Assembly (NCBI GenBank): GCA_029224185.1
Contig: JANZKI010000088.1
Coordinates: forward strand, 124,001 to 188,000
Source: Karalla daura
Taxonomy: Eukaryota; Chordata; Actinopteri; Chaetodontiformes; Leiognathidae
Reading direction: 5' to 3'
Length of the DNA: 64,000 bases
Numbering within the stretch: position 1 is the stretch's first letter; every line of letters starts with the position of its first letter. The position numbers and the translations under genes are program-made. The notes beneath the pieces were generated by a model. It worked only from the letters and a program-made list of their open reading frames with translations, made no database searches and was not told where the DNA came from. Shown in pieces: positions 35,458-47,700 of this stretch.

Positions 35458-37028
35458 AGCATGGCAACGTTGCGAATGTTTGTTTGTGGAGTTCTGTTTT
35501 TCCCATTCATTCTTATGGGAAAAAGCCAAATTGGCCAAGTGAGAAACATTTGGCTCTATGGAGACTGCGCTTTCACCTATCTGGAATACGAGCTCACTGT
35601 CACGACGTAGGGGATAGTCTCCAGAACACCATGACGCGATTTGGTGTGTGTACCATGAGAACTGTGGCCACAGTCGCGAGGAGAAGTGCAACGTTTAACA
35701 TTGATGGCAGTGGTGGGACAATGAATGGGGGCTTATGGAGAGAAAAGGCTGCACTGGGCCATACGATGGGGCTCGTCGTTTAAATTTCACAAGGTGCACG
35801 GGTTTATGGCCTGCCCCGCATGAGAGAGCACCAATGTTCCTACAAAACTGGAAAAAAGAATTTGTCTGCTGCTTAGGGTGTGGCTGGCAGCAGCGTGAAA
35901 AGAGCGAAATGAGAGCTGATTTTTAAGCGATCCTGCATGTCGGCCCGGTGCTATGAAGAGATTGGACATGCCCAATGCTGAGGGGGCCCTTTCCCACTCT
36001 GCGAGTCTCCCAGGGCCTGTGCCATCTGCTGGGGTGCATTGAAGCTGGACGCCTCATCACTTTGTATTGCCATGTCAGCAGAGGAGACAATGGAGCAGGT
36101 ACCTGAGCACATGGTCGTCGAGAAGAGGTGCTGCTGAAAAACCATACAACCTATCAGCGTGCAACTCGCTACACAAACACACCACAAGATTCTTCAATTT
36201 TTGAAATGAAAATGAAGTTTCAAAGTCAAAGTATGGCAACGTTGTTTGTGGAGTTCTGTTTTTCCCATTCATTCTTATGGGAAAAAGCCAAATTGGCCAA
36301 GTGAGAAACATTTGGCTCTATGGAGACTGCGCTTTCACCTATCTGGAATACGAGCTCACTGTCACTCCGTAGGGGAGAGTCTCCAGAATGCCATGACGCG
36401 ATTTGATGTGTGTACCATGAAAACTGTGGCCACAGTCGCGAGGAGAAGTGTAACGTTTAACATTGATGGCAGTGGTGGGACAATGAATGGGGGCTTATGG
36501 AGAGAAAAGGCTGCACTGGGACATACGATGAGGCTCGTCGTTTAAATTTCACAAGGCGCACGGGTTTCTGGCCTGCCCCGCATGAGAGAGCACCAATGTT
36601 CCTACAAAACTGGAAAAAAGAATTTGTCTGCTGCGTAGGGTGTGGCTGGGAGCAGCGTGAAAAGAGCGAAACGAGAGCTGATTTTTAAGCGATCCCGCAT
36701 GTCGCACGGGGCTATGAAGAGATTGGACATGCCCAATGCTGAGGGGGCCCTTTCCCACTCTGCAAGTCTCCCAGGGACTGTGCCATCTGCTAGGGTGCAT
36801 TGAAGCTGGACGCCTCATCACTTTCTATGACCATGTGAGCAGAGGAGACATTGGAGCAGGTACCTGAGCACATGGTTGTCGAGAAATGGTGCTGCTGAAA
36901 AACTATGCAACCTATCAGCGTGCAACTCGCTACACAAACACACCACAAGATTCTTCAATTTTTGAAATGAAAATGAAGTTTCAAAGTCAAAGTATGGCAA
37001 CGTTGTGAATGTTTGTTTGTGGAGTTCT
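34140..37028 (+). repeat. 8-monomer-offset duplicated block in the middle region, first copy (M45-M48)
   Basis: Mid-M45 to the first seven bases of M49 match 40,296-43,184 at a 6,156-bp offset. Both copies hold the 10-bp deletion and the monomer that follows it, with CTGCAAGTCTCC and CTGCTAGGGTGC in M48 and M56. The match ends at 37,029, where M49 reads CTTTTTTT and M57 CTGTTTTT. M49 then follows the M2 type and M57 the M3 type. The left border is approximate. Confidence 0.85.
36239..36250 (+). other. 10-bp deletion junction at the end of M47
   Basis: Same junction, between 36244 and 36245, ending an X unit (762 bp). The partner X unit M40 lacks the deletion, so it was brought in by exchange near the unit border. 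Confidence 0.9.
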
Positions 37029-39133
37029 TTTTTTCCCATTCATTCTTATGGGAAAAAGCCAAATTGGCCAAGTGAGAAACATTTGGCTCTATGGAGACTG
37101 CGCTTTCACCTATCTGGAATACGAGCTCACTGTCACTCCGTAGGGGATAGTCTCCAGAATGCCATGACGCGATTTGGTGTGTGTACCATGAGAACTGTGG
37201 CCACAGTCGCGAGGAGAAGTGCATCGTTTAACATTGATGGCAGTGGTGGGACAATGAATGGGGGCTTATGGAGAGAAAAGGCTGCACTGGGCCATACGAT
37301 GAGGATCGTCGATTAAATTTCACAAGGCGCACGGGTTTCTGGCTTGCCCCGCATGAGAGAGCACCAATGTTCCTACAAAACTGGAAAAGATAAGTTGTCT
37401 GCTGCTTAGGGTGTGGCTGTCAGCAGCGTGAAAAGAGCGAAACGAGAGCTGATTTTTAAGCGATCCTGCATGTCGGCCCGGTGCTAAGAAGAGGTTGGAC
37501 ATGTCCAATGCTGAGGGGGCCCTTTCCCACTCTGCGAGTCTCCCAGGGACTGTGCCATCTGCTGGGGTGCATTGAAGCTGGACGCCTCATCACTTTGTAT
37601 GACCATGTCAACAGAGGAGACAATGGAGCAGGTACCTGAGCACATGGTTGTCGAGAAATGGTGCTGCTGAAAAACCATGCAACCTATCAGCGTGCAACTC
37701 GCTACACAAACACACCACAAGATTCTTCAATTTTTGAAATGAAAATGAAGTTTCAAAGTCAAAGTATGGCAACGTTGTTTGTGGAGTTCTGTTTTTCCCA
37801 TTCATTCTTATGGGAAAAAGCCAAATTGGCCAAGTGAGAAACATTTGGCTCTATGGAGACTGCGCTTTCACCTATCTGGAATACGAGCTCACTGTCACTC
37901 CGTAGGGGAGAGTCTCCAGAATGCCATGACGCGATTTGATGTGTGTACCATGAAAACTGTGGCCACAGTCGCGAGGAGAAGTGTAACGTTTAACATTGAT
38001 GGCAGTGGTGGGACAATGAATGGGGGCTTATGGAGAGAAAAGGCTGCACTGGGACATACGATGAGGCTCGTCGTTTAAATTTCACAAGGCGCACGGGTTT
38101 CTGGCCTGCCCCGCATGAGAGAGCACCAATGTTCCTACAAAACTGGAAAAAAGAATTTGTCTGCTGCGTAGGGTGTGGCTGGGAGCAGCGTGAAAAGAGC
38201 GAAACGAGAGCTGATTTTTAAGCGATCCCGCATGTCGCACGGGGCTATGAAGAGATTGGACATGCCCAATGCTGAGGGGGCCCTTTCCCACTCTGCGAGT
38301 CTCCCAGGGCCTGTGCCATCTGCTGGGGTGCATTGAAGCTGGACGCCTCATCACTTTGTATGACCATGTGAGCAGAGGAGACATTGGAGCAGGTACCTGA
38401 GCACATGGTTGTCGAGAAATGGTGCTGCTGAAAAACCATACAACCTATCAGCGTGCAACTCGCTACACAAACACACCACAAGATTCTTCAATTTTTGAAA
38501 TGAAAATGAAGTTTCAAAGTCAAAGCATGGCAACGTTGCGAATGTTTGTTTGTGGAGTTCTTTTTTTCCCATTCATTCTTATGGGAAAAAGCCAAATTGG
38601 CCGAGTGAGAAACATTTGGCTCTATGGAGACAACGCTTTCACCAATCTGGAATACGAGCTCACTGTCACGCCGTAGGGGAGAGTCTCCAGAATGCCCTGA
38701 CACGATTTGGTGTGTGTACTATGAGAACTGTGGCCACAGTCGCGAGGAGAAGTGTAACGTTTAACATTGATGGCAGTGGTGGGACAATGAATGTGGGCTT
38801 ATGGAGAGAAAAGGCTGCACTGGGCCATACGATGAGGCTCGTCGTTTAAATTTCACAAGGCGCACGGGTTTCTGGCTTGCCCCGCATGAGAGAGCACCAA
38901 TGTTCCTACAAAACTGGAAAAAAGAATTTGTCTGCTGCTTTCGGTGTGGCTGTCAGCAGTGTGAAAAGAGCGAAACGAGAGCTGATTTTTAAGCGATCCT
39001 GCATGTCGGCCCGGTGCTAAGAAGAGGTTGGACATGCCCAATGCTGAGGGGGCCCTTTCCCACTCTGCGAGTCTCCCAGGGACTGTGCCATCTGCTGGGG
39101 TGCATTGAAGCTGGACGCCTCATCACTTTCGAT
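37022..39133 (+). repeat. Mosaic monomers M49-M51
   Basis: M49 (37,022) follows the M2/M10/M60 type: GTGCATCG, CGATGAGGATCGTCGATTAA and GGACATGTCC. At its 3' end it instead carries the 10-bp deletion otherwise linked to Y- and X-type ends. M50 (37,784) begins as the post-deletion type, but its second half matches M58 at a 6,166-bp offset. M51 (38,555) matches M1 and M59 for about 570 bp, with a private AATGTGGGC at 38,793, then switches to a TTTCGATG / GGAACAGG end. Partner switches inside three consecutive units mark a local hotspot of exchange. Confidence 0.8.
37772..37783 (+). other. 10-bp deletion junction at the end of M49
   Basis: Same junction, between 37777 and 37778, ending an M2-type unit (762 bp). 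M2, M10, M60 and M68 instead have the full-length end with a TGA variant. Confidence 0.9.
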
Positions 39134-42100
39134 GACCATGTGAGCAGAGGAGACATTGGAACAGGTACCTGAGCACATGGTTGTCGAGAAATGGTGCTGC
39201 TGAAAAACCATACAACCTATCAGCGTGCAACTCGCTACACAAACACACCACAAGATTCTTCAATTTTTGAAATGAAAATGAAGTTTCAAAGTCAAAGTAT
39301 GGCAACGTTGCGAATGTTTGTTTGTGGAGTTCTGTTTTTCCCATTCATTTTTTTGGGAAAAAGCCTAATTGGCCAAGTGAGAAACATTTGGCTCTATGGA
39401 GACTGCGCTTTCACCTATCTGGAATACGAGCTAACTCTCACACCGTAGGGGATAGTTTCAAGAACACCATGACGCGATTTGGTGTGTGTACTATGAGAAC
39501 TGTGGCCACAGTCGCGAGGAGAAGTGTAACGTTTAACATTGATGGCAGTGGTGGGACAATGAATGGGGGCTTATGGAGGGAAAAGGCTGCACTGGGCCTG
39601 CGATGATGCTCGTCGTTTAAATTTCACAAGGCGCACGGGTTTATGGCCTGCCCCGGATGAGAGAGCACCAATGTTCCTACAAAACTGGAAAAAATATTTT
39701 GTGTTTGCTGCTTAGGGTGTGGCTGAGAGCAGCGTGAAAAGAGCGAAACGAGAGCTGATTTTTAAGCGATCCCGCATGTCGGCCCGGTGCTATGAAGAGA
39801 TTGGACATGCCCAATGCTGAGGGGGCCCTTTCCCACTCTGCGAGTCTCCCAGGGCCTGTGCCATCTGCTGGGGTGCTTTGAAGCTGGACGCCTCATCACT
39901 TTGTATGACCATGTGAGCAGAGGAGACATTGGAGCAGGTACCTGAGCACATGGTTGTCGAGAAATGGTGCTGCTGAATAACCATACAACCTATCAGCGTG
40001 CAACTCGCTACACAAACACACCACAAGATTCTTCAATTTTTGAAATGAAAATGAAGTTTCAAAGTCAAAGCATGGCAACGTTGCGAATGTTTGTTTGTGG
40101 AATTCTGTTTTTCCCATTAATTCTTATGGGAAAAAGCCAAATTGGCCAAGTGAGAAACATTTGGCTCTATGGAGACTGCGCTTTCACCTATCTGGAATAC
40201 GAGCTCACTGTCACGACGTAGGGGATAGTCTCCAGAACACCATGACGCGATTTGGTGTGTGTACCATGAAAACTGTGGCCACAGTCGGGAGGAGAAGTGC
40301 AACGTTTAACATTGATGGCAGTGGTGGGACAATGAATGGGGGCTTATGGAGAGAAAAGGCTGCACTGGGCCATACGATGGGGCTCGTCGTTTAAATTTCA
40401 CAAGGTGCACGGGTTTCTGGCCTGCCCCGCATGAGAGAGCACCAATGTTCCTACAAAACTGGAAAAAAGAATTTGTCTGCTGCTTAGGGTGTGGCTGGCA
40501 GCAGCGTGAAAAGAGCGAAATGAGAGCTGATTTTTAAGCGATCCTGCATGTCGGCCCGGTGCTATGAAGAGATTGGACATGCCCAATGCTGAGGGGGCCC
40601 TTTCCCACTCTGCGAGTCTCCCAGGGCCTGTGCCATCTGCTGGGGTGCATTGAAGCTGGACGCCTCATCACTTTGTATTGCCATGTCAGCAGAGGAGACA
40701 ATGGAGCAGGTACCTGAGCACATGGTCGTCGAGAAGAGGTGCTGCTGAAAAACCATACAACCTATCAGCGTGCAACTCGCTACACAAACACACCACAAGA
40801 TTCTTCAATTTTTGAAATGAAAATGAAGTTTCAAAGTCAAAGTATGGCAAAGTTGCGAATGTTTGTTTGTGGAGTTCTGTTTTTCCCATTCATTCTTATG
40901 GGAAAGAGCCAAATTGGCCAAGTGATAAACATTTGGCTCTATGGAGACTGCGCTTTCACCTATCTGGAATATGAGCTCACTGTCACGCTGTAGGGTACAG
41001 TCTCCAGAACGCCCTGACACGATTTGGTGTGTGTACTATGAGAACTGTGGCCACAGTCGCGAGGAGAAGTGTAACGTTTAACATTGATGGCAGTGGTGGG
41101 ACAATGAATGGGGGCTTATGGAGGGAAAAGGCTGCACTGGGCCTACGATGATGCTCGTCGTTTAAATTTCACAAGGCGCACGGGTTTATGGCCTGCCCCG
41201 GATGAGAGAGCACCAATGTTCCTACAAAACTGGAAAAAATATTTTGTGTTTGCTGCTTAGGGTGTGGCTGAGAGCAGCGTGAAAAGAGCGAAACGAGAGC
41301 TGATTTTTAAGCGATCCCGCATGTCGGCCCGGTGCTATGAAGAGATTGGACATGCCCAATGCTGAGGGGGCCCTTTCCCACTCTGCGAGTCTCCCAGGGC
41401 CTGTGCCATCTGCTGGGGTGCTTTGAAGCTGGACGCCTCATCACTTTGTATGACCATGTGAGCAGAGGAGACATTGGAGCAGGTACCTGAGCACATGGTT
41501 GTCGAGAAATGGTGCTGCTGAAAAACCATACAACCTATCAGCGTGCAACTCGCTACACAAACACACCACAAGATTCTTCAATTTTTGAAATGAAAATGAA
41601 GTTTCAAAGTCAAAGCATGGCAACGTTGCGAATGTTTGTTTGTGGAGTTCTGTTTTTCCCATTCATTCTTATGGGAAAAAGCCAAATTGGCCAAGTGAGA
41701 AACATTTGGCTCTATGGAGACTGCGCTTTCACCTATCTGGAATACGAGCTCACTGTCACGACGTAGGGGATAGTCTCCAGAACACCATGACGCGATTTGG
41801 TGTGTGTACCATGAGAACTGTGGCCACAGTCGCGAGGAGAAGTGCAACGTTTAACATTGATGGCAGTGGTGGGACAATGAATGGGGGCTTATGGAGAGAA
41901 AAGGCTGCACTGGGCCATACGATGGGGCTCGTCGTTTAAATTTCACAAGGTGCACGGGTTTATGGCCTGCCCCGCATGAGAGAGCACCAATGTTCCTACA
42001 AAACTGGAAAAAAGAATTTGTCTGCTGCTTAGGGTGTGGCTGGCAGCAGCGTGAAAAGAGCGAAATGAGAGCTGATTTTTAAGCGATCCTGCATGTCGGC

Positions 42101-42394
42101 CCGGTGCTATGAAGAGATTGGACATGCCCAATGCTGAGGGGGCCCTTTCCCACTCTGCGAGTCTCCCAGGGCCTGTGCCATCTGCTGGGGTGCATTGAAG
42201 CTGGACGCCTCATCACTTTGTATTGCCATGTCAGCAGAGGAGACAATGGAGCAGGTACCTGAGCACATGGTCGTCGAGAAGAGGTGCTGCTGAAAAACCA
42301 TACAACCTATCAGCGTGCAACTCGCTACACAAACACACCACAAGATTCTTCAATTTTTGAAATGAAAATGAAGTTTCAAAGTCAAAGTATGGCA
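39134..42394 (+). repeat. 15-monomer-offset duplicated block, second copy (end of M51 to M55)
   Basis: This is the partner of 27,570-30,830, containing M52 (39,327), M53 (40,100), M54 (40,872) and most of M55 (41,645). Upstream of it M51 resembles M1, so the block boundary lies inside the last third of M51. This is a clear recombination or conversion breakpoint within a monomer. Confidence 0.88.
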
Positions 42395-43184
42395 ACGTTG
42401 TTTGTGGAGTTCTGTTTTTCCCATTCATTCTTATGGGAAAAAGCCAAATTGGCCAAGTGAGAAACATTTGGCTCTATGGAGACTGCGCTTTCACCTATCT
42501 GGAATACGAGCTCACTGTCACTCCGTAGGGGAGAGTCTCCAGAATGCCATGACGCGATTTGATGTGTGTACCATGAAAACTGTGGCCACAGTCGCGAGGA
42601 GAAGTGTAACGTTTAACATTGATGGCAGTGGTGGGACAATGAATGGGGGCTTATGGAGAGAAAAGGCTGCACTGGGACATACGATGAGGCTCGTCGTTTA
42701 AATTTCACAAGGCGCACGGGTTTCTGGCCTGCCCCGCATGAGAGAGCACCAATGTTCCTACAAAACTGGAAAAAAGAATTTGTCTGCTGCGTAGGGTGTG
42801 GCTGGGAGCAGCGTGAAAAGAGCGAAACGAGAGCTGATTTTTAAGCGATCCCGCATGTCGCACGGGGCTATGAAGAGATTGGACATGCCCAATGCTGAGG
42901 GGGCCCTTTCCCACTCTGCAAGTCTCCCAGGGACTGTGCCATCTGCTAGGGTGCATTGAAGCTGGACGCCTCATCACTTTCTATGACCATGTGAGCAGAG
43001 GAGACATTGGAGCAGGTACCTGAGCACATGGTTGTCGAGAAATGGTGCTGCTGAAAAACTATGCAACCTATCAGCGTGCAACTCGCTACACAAACACACC
43101 ACAAGATTCTTCAATTTTTGAAATGAAAATGAAGTTTCAAAGTCAAAGTATGGCAACGTTGTGAATGTTTGTTTGTGGAGTTCT
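40296..43184 (+). repeat. 8-monomer-offset duplicated block in the middle region, second copy (M53-M56)
   Basis: This is the partner of 34,140-37,028. It overlaps the 15-monomer-offset block 39,134-42,394, so M54-M55 have two close relatives elsewhere: M39-M40 and M46-M47. Such overlap cannot come from one simple tandem doubling; it requires successive unequal exchanges or conversion. Confidence 0.83.
42395..42406 (+). other. 10-bp deletion junction at the end of M55
   Basis: Same junction, between 42400 and 42401. M55 pairs with M47 at the 6,156-bp offset and carries the deletion along. Confidence 0.9.
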
Positions 43185-44720
43185 GTTTTTCCCATTCATT
43201 CTTATGGGAAAAAGCCAAATTGGCCAAGTGAGAAACATTTGGCTCAATGGAGACTGCGCTTTCACCTATCTGGAATACGAGCTCACTGTCACGCTGTAGG
43301 GAACAGTCTCCAGAGCGCCCTGACACGATTTGGTGTGTGTACTATGAGAACTGTGGCCACAGTCGCGAGGAGAAGTATAACGTTTAACATTGATGGCAGT
43401 GGTGGGACAATGAATGGGGGCTTATGGAGGGAAAAGGCTGCACTGGGCCTACGATGATGCTCGTCGTTTAAATTTCACAAGGCGCACGGGTTAATGGCCT
43501 GCCCCGGATGAGAGAGCACCAATGTTCCTACAAAACTGGAAAAAATATTTTGTGTTTGCTGCTTAGGGTGTGGCTGAGAGCAGCGTGAAAAGAGTGAAAC
43601 GAGAGCTGATTTTTAAGCGATCCCGCATGTCGGCCCGGTGCTATGAAGAGATTGGACATGCCCAATACTGAGGGGGCCCTTTCCCACTCTGCGAGTCTCC
43701 CAGGGACTGTGCCATCTGCTGGGGTGCAATGAAGCTGGACGTCTCATCACTTTCTATGACCATGTGAGCAGAGGAGACATTGGAGCAGGTACCTGAGCAC
43801 ATGGTTGTCGAGAAATGGTGCTGCTGAAAAACTATGCAACCTATCAGCGTGCAACTCGCTACACAAACACACCACAAGATTCTTCAATTTTTGAAATGAA
43901 AATGAAGTTTCAAAGTGAAAGTATGGCAACGTTGCGAATGTTTGTTTGTGGAGTTCTGTTTTTCCCATTCATTCTTATGGGAAAAAGCCAAATTGGCCAA
44001 GTGAGAAACATTTGGCTCTATGGAGACTGTGCTTTCACCAATCTGGAATACGAGCTCACTGTCACTCCGTAGGGGAGAGTCTCCAGAATGCCATGACGCG
44101 ATTTGGTGTGTGTACCATGAAAACTGTGGCCACAGTCGCGAGGAGAAGTGCAACGTTTAACATTGATGTCAGCGGTTGGAAATTGAATGGGGGCTTAAGG
44201 AGGGAAAAGGCTGCACTGGGCCTACGATGATGCTCGTCGTTTAAATTTCACATGGCGCACGGGTTTATGGCCTGCCCCGCATGAGAGAGCACCAATGTTC
44301 CTACAAAACTGGAAAAAATAATTTGTCTGCTGCGTAGGGTGTGGCTGGGAGCAGCGTGAAAAGAGCGAAACGAGAGCTGATTTTTAAGCGATCCCGCATG
44401 TCGCACGGGGCTATGAAGAGATTGGACATGCCCAATGCTGAGGGGGCCCTTTCCCACTCTGCGAGTCTCCCAGGGCCTGTGCCATCTGCTGGGGTGCATT
44501 GAAGCTGGACGCCTCATCACTTTGTATGACCATGTGAGCAGAGGAGACATTGGAGCAGGTACCTGAGCACATGGTTGTCGAGAAATGGTGCTGCTGAAAA
44601 ACCATACAACCTATCAGCGTGCAACTCGCTACACAAACACACCACAAGATTCTTCAATTTTTGAAATGAAAATGAAGTTTCAAAGTCAAAGCATGGCAAA
44701 GTTGCGAATGTTTGTTTGTG

Positions 44721-47700
44721 GAGTTCTTTTTTTCCCATTCATTCTTATGGGAAAAAGCCAAATTGGCCGAGTGAGAAACATTTGGCTCTATGGAGACAAC
44801 GCTTTCACCAATCTGGAATACGAGCTCACTGTCACGCCGTAGGGGAGAGTCTCCAGAATGCCCTGACACGATTTGGTGTGTGTACTATGAGAACTGTGGC
44901 CACAGTCGCGAGGAGAAGTGTAACGTTTAACATTGATGGCAGTGGTGGGACAATGAATGGGGGCTTATGGAGAGAAAAGGCTGCACTGGGCCATACGATG
45001 AGGCTCGTCGTTTAAATTTCACAAGGCGCACGGGTTTCTGGCTTGCCCCGCATGAGAGAGCACCAATGTTCCTACAAAACTGGAAAAAAGAATTTGTCTG
45101 CTGCTTTCGGTGTGGCTGTCAGCAGTGTGAAAAGAGCGAAACGAGAGCTGATTTTTAAGCGATCCTGCATGTCGGCCCGGTGCTAAGAAGAGGTTGGACA
45201 TGCCCAATGCTGAGGGGGCCCTTTCCCACTCTGCGAGTCTCCCAGGGACTGTGCCATCTGCTGGGGTGCATTGAAGCTGGACGCCTCATCACTTTGTATG
45301 ATCATGTGAGCAGAGGAGACATTGGAGCAGGTACCTGAGCACATGGTTGTCGAGAAATGGTGCTGCTAAAAAACCATACAACCTATCAGCGTGCAACTCG
45401 CTACACAAACACACCACAAGATTCTTCAATTTTTGAAATGAAAATGAAGTTTCAAAGTCAAAGCATGGCAACGTTGCGAATGTTTGTTTGTGGAGTTCTT
45501 TTTTTCCCATTCATTCTTATGGGAAAAAGCCAAATTGGCCAAGTGAGAAACATTTGGCTCTATGGAGACTGCGCTTTCACCTATCTGGAATACGAGCTCA
45601 CTGTCACTCCGTAGGGGATAGTCTCCAGAATGCCATGACGCGATTTGGTGTGTGTACCATGAGAACTGTGGCCACAGTCGCGAGGAGAAGTGCATCGTTT
45701 AACATTGATGGCAGTGGTGGGACAATGAATGGGGGCTTATGGAGAGAAAAGGCTGCACTGGGCCATACGATGAGGATCGTCGATTAAATTTCACAAGGCG
45801 CACGGGTTTCTGGCCTGCCCCGCATGAGAGAGCACCAATGTTCCTACAAAACTGGAAAAGATAAGTTGTCTGCTGCTTAGGGTGTGGCTGTCAGCAGCGT
45901 GAAAAGAGCGAAACGAGAGCTGATTTTTAAGCGATCCTGCATGTCGGCCCGGTGCTAAGAAGAGGTTGGACATGTCCAATGCTGAGGGGGCCCTTTCCCA
46001 CTCTGCGAGTCTCCCAGGGACTGTGCCATCTGCTGGGGTGCATTGAAGCTGGACGCCTCATCACTTTGTATGACCATGTCAACAGAGGAGACAATGGAGC
46101 AGGTACCTGAGCACATGGTTGTCGAGAAATGGTGCTGCTGAAAAACCATGCAACCTATCAGCGTGCAACTCTCTACACAAACACACCACAAGATTCTTCA
46201 ATTTTTGAAATGAAAATGAAGTTTCAAAGTCAAAGTATGGCAACGTTGTGAATGTTTGTTTGTGGAGTTCTGTTTTTCCCATTCATTCTTATGGGAAAAA
46301 GCCAAATTGGCCAAGTGAGAAACATTTGGCTCAATGGAGACTGCGCTTTCACCTATCTGGAATACGAGCTCACTGTCACGCTGTAGGGAACAGTCTCCAG
46401 AGCGCCCTGACACGATTTGGTGTGTGTACTATGAGAACTGTGGCCACAGTCGCGAGGAGAAGTATAACGTTTAACATTGATGGCAGTGGTGGGACAATGA
46501 ATGGGGGCTTATGGAGGGAAAAGGCTGCACTGGGCCTACGATGATGCTCGTCGTTTAAATTTCACAAGGCGCACGGGTTAATGGCCTGCCCCGGATGAGA
46601 GAGCACCAATGTTCCTACAAAACTGGAAAAAATATTTTGTGTTTGCTGCTTAGGGTGTGGCTGAGAGCAGCGTGAAAAGAGTGAAACGAGAGCTGATTTT
46701 TAAGCGATCCCGCATGTCGGCCCGGTGCTATGAAGAGATTGGACATGCCCAATACTGAGGGGGCCCTTTCCCACTCTGCGAGTCTCCCAGGGACTGTGCC
46801 ATCTGCTGGGGTGCAATGAAGCTGGACGCCTCATCACTTTGTATGACCATGTAAGCAGAGGAGACATTGGAGCAGGTACCTGAGCACATGGTTGTCGAGA
46901 AATGGTGCTGCTGAAAAACCATACAACCTATCAGCGTGCAACTCGCTACACAAACACACCACAAGATTATTCAATTTTTGAAATGAAAATGAAGTTTCAA
47001 AGTCAAAGTATGGCAACGTTGCGAATGTTTGTTTGTGGAGTTCTGTTTTTCCCATTCATTCTTATGGGAAAAAGCCAAATTGGCGAAGTGATAAAAATTT
47101 GGCTCAATGGAGACTGCGCTTTCACCTATCTGGAATACGAGCTCACTGTCACGCCGTAGGGGATAGTCTCCAGAACACCATGACGCGATTTGGTGTGTGT
47201 ACCATGAAAACTGTGGCCACAGTCGCGAGGAGAAGTGTAAGGTTTAACATTGATGTCAGTGGTAGGAAACTGAGTGGGGGCTTCAGGAGGGAAAAGGCTG
47301 CACTGGGCCTACGATGATGCTCGTCGTTTAAATTTCACAAGGCGCACGGGTTTATGGCCTGCCCCGCATGAGAGAGCACCAATGTTCCTACAAAACTGGA
47401 AAAAAAGAATTTGTCTGCTGCTTAGGGTGTGGCTGGGAGCAGCGTGAAAAGAGCGAAACGAGAGCTGATTTTTAAGCGATCCCGCATGTCGCACGGGGCT
47501 ATGGAGAGATTGGACATGCCCAATGCTGAGGGGGCCCTTTCCCACTCTGCGAGTCTCCCAGGGCCTGTGCCATCTGCTGGGGTGCATTGAAGCTGGACGC
47601 CTCATCACTTTGTATGACCATGTCAACAGAGGAGACAATGGAGCAGGTACCTGAGCACATGGTTGTCGAGAAATGGTGCTGCTGAAAAACCATGCAACCT

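Larger units (their letters stand above)
17742..44720 (+). repeat. Middle region of the array (M24-M58), mosaic of several higher-order repeats
   Basis: Monomer starts: 17735, 18507, 19280, 20052, 20825, 21597, 22370, 23142, 23914, 24687, 25459, 26231, 26992, 27763, 28536, 29308, 30081, 30853, 31626, 32398, 33172, 33944, 34716, 35489, 36251, 37022, 37784, 38555, 39327, 40100, 40872, 41645, 42407, 43178, 43951. X units: M24, M26, M28, M30, M33, M38, M40, M42, M44, M47, M53, M55. Y units: M25, M27, M29, M32, M39, M41, M43, M46, M54. The remainder resemble monomers of the flanking 58-offset blocks, for example M49 is like M2 and M10, M51 like M1, and M57 like M3. Before M59 the order returns to the pattern of the window start. 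Confidence 0.9.
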
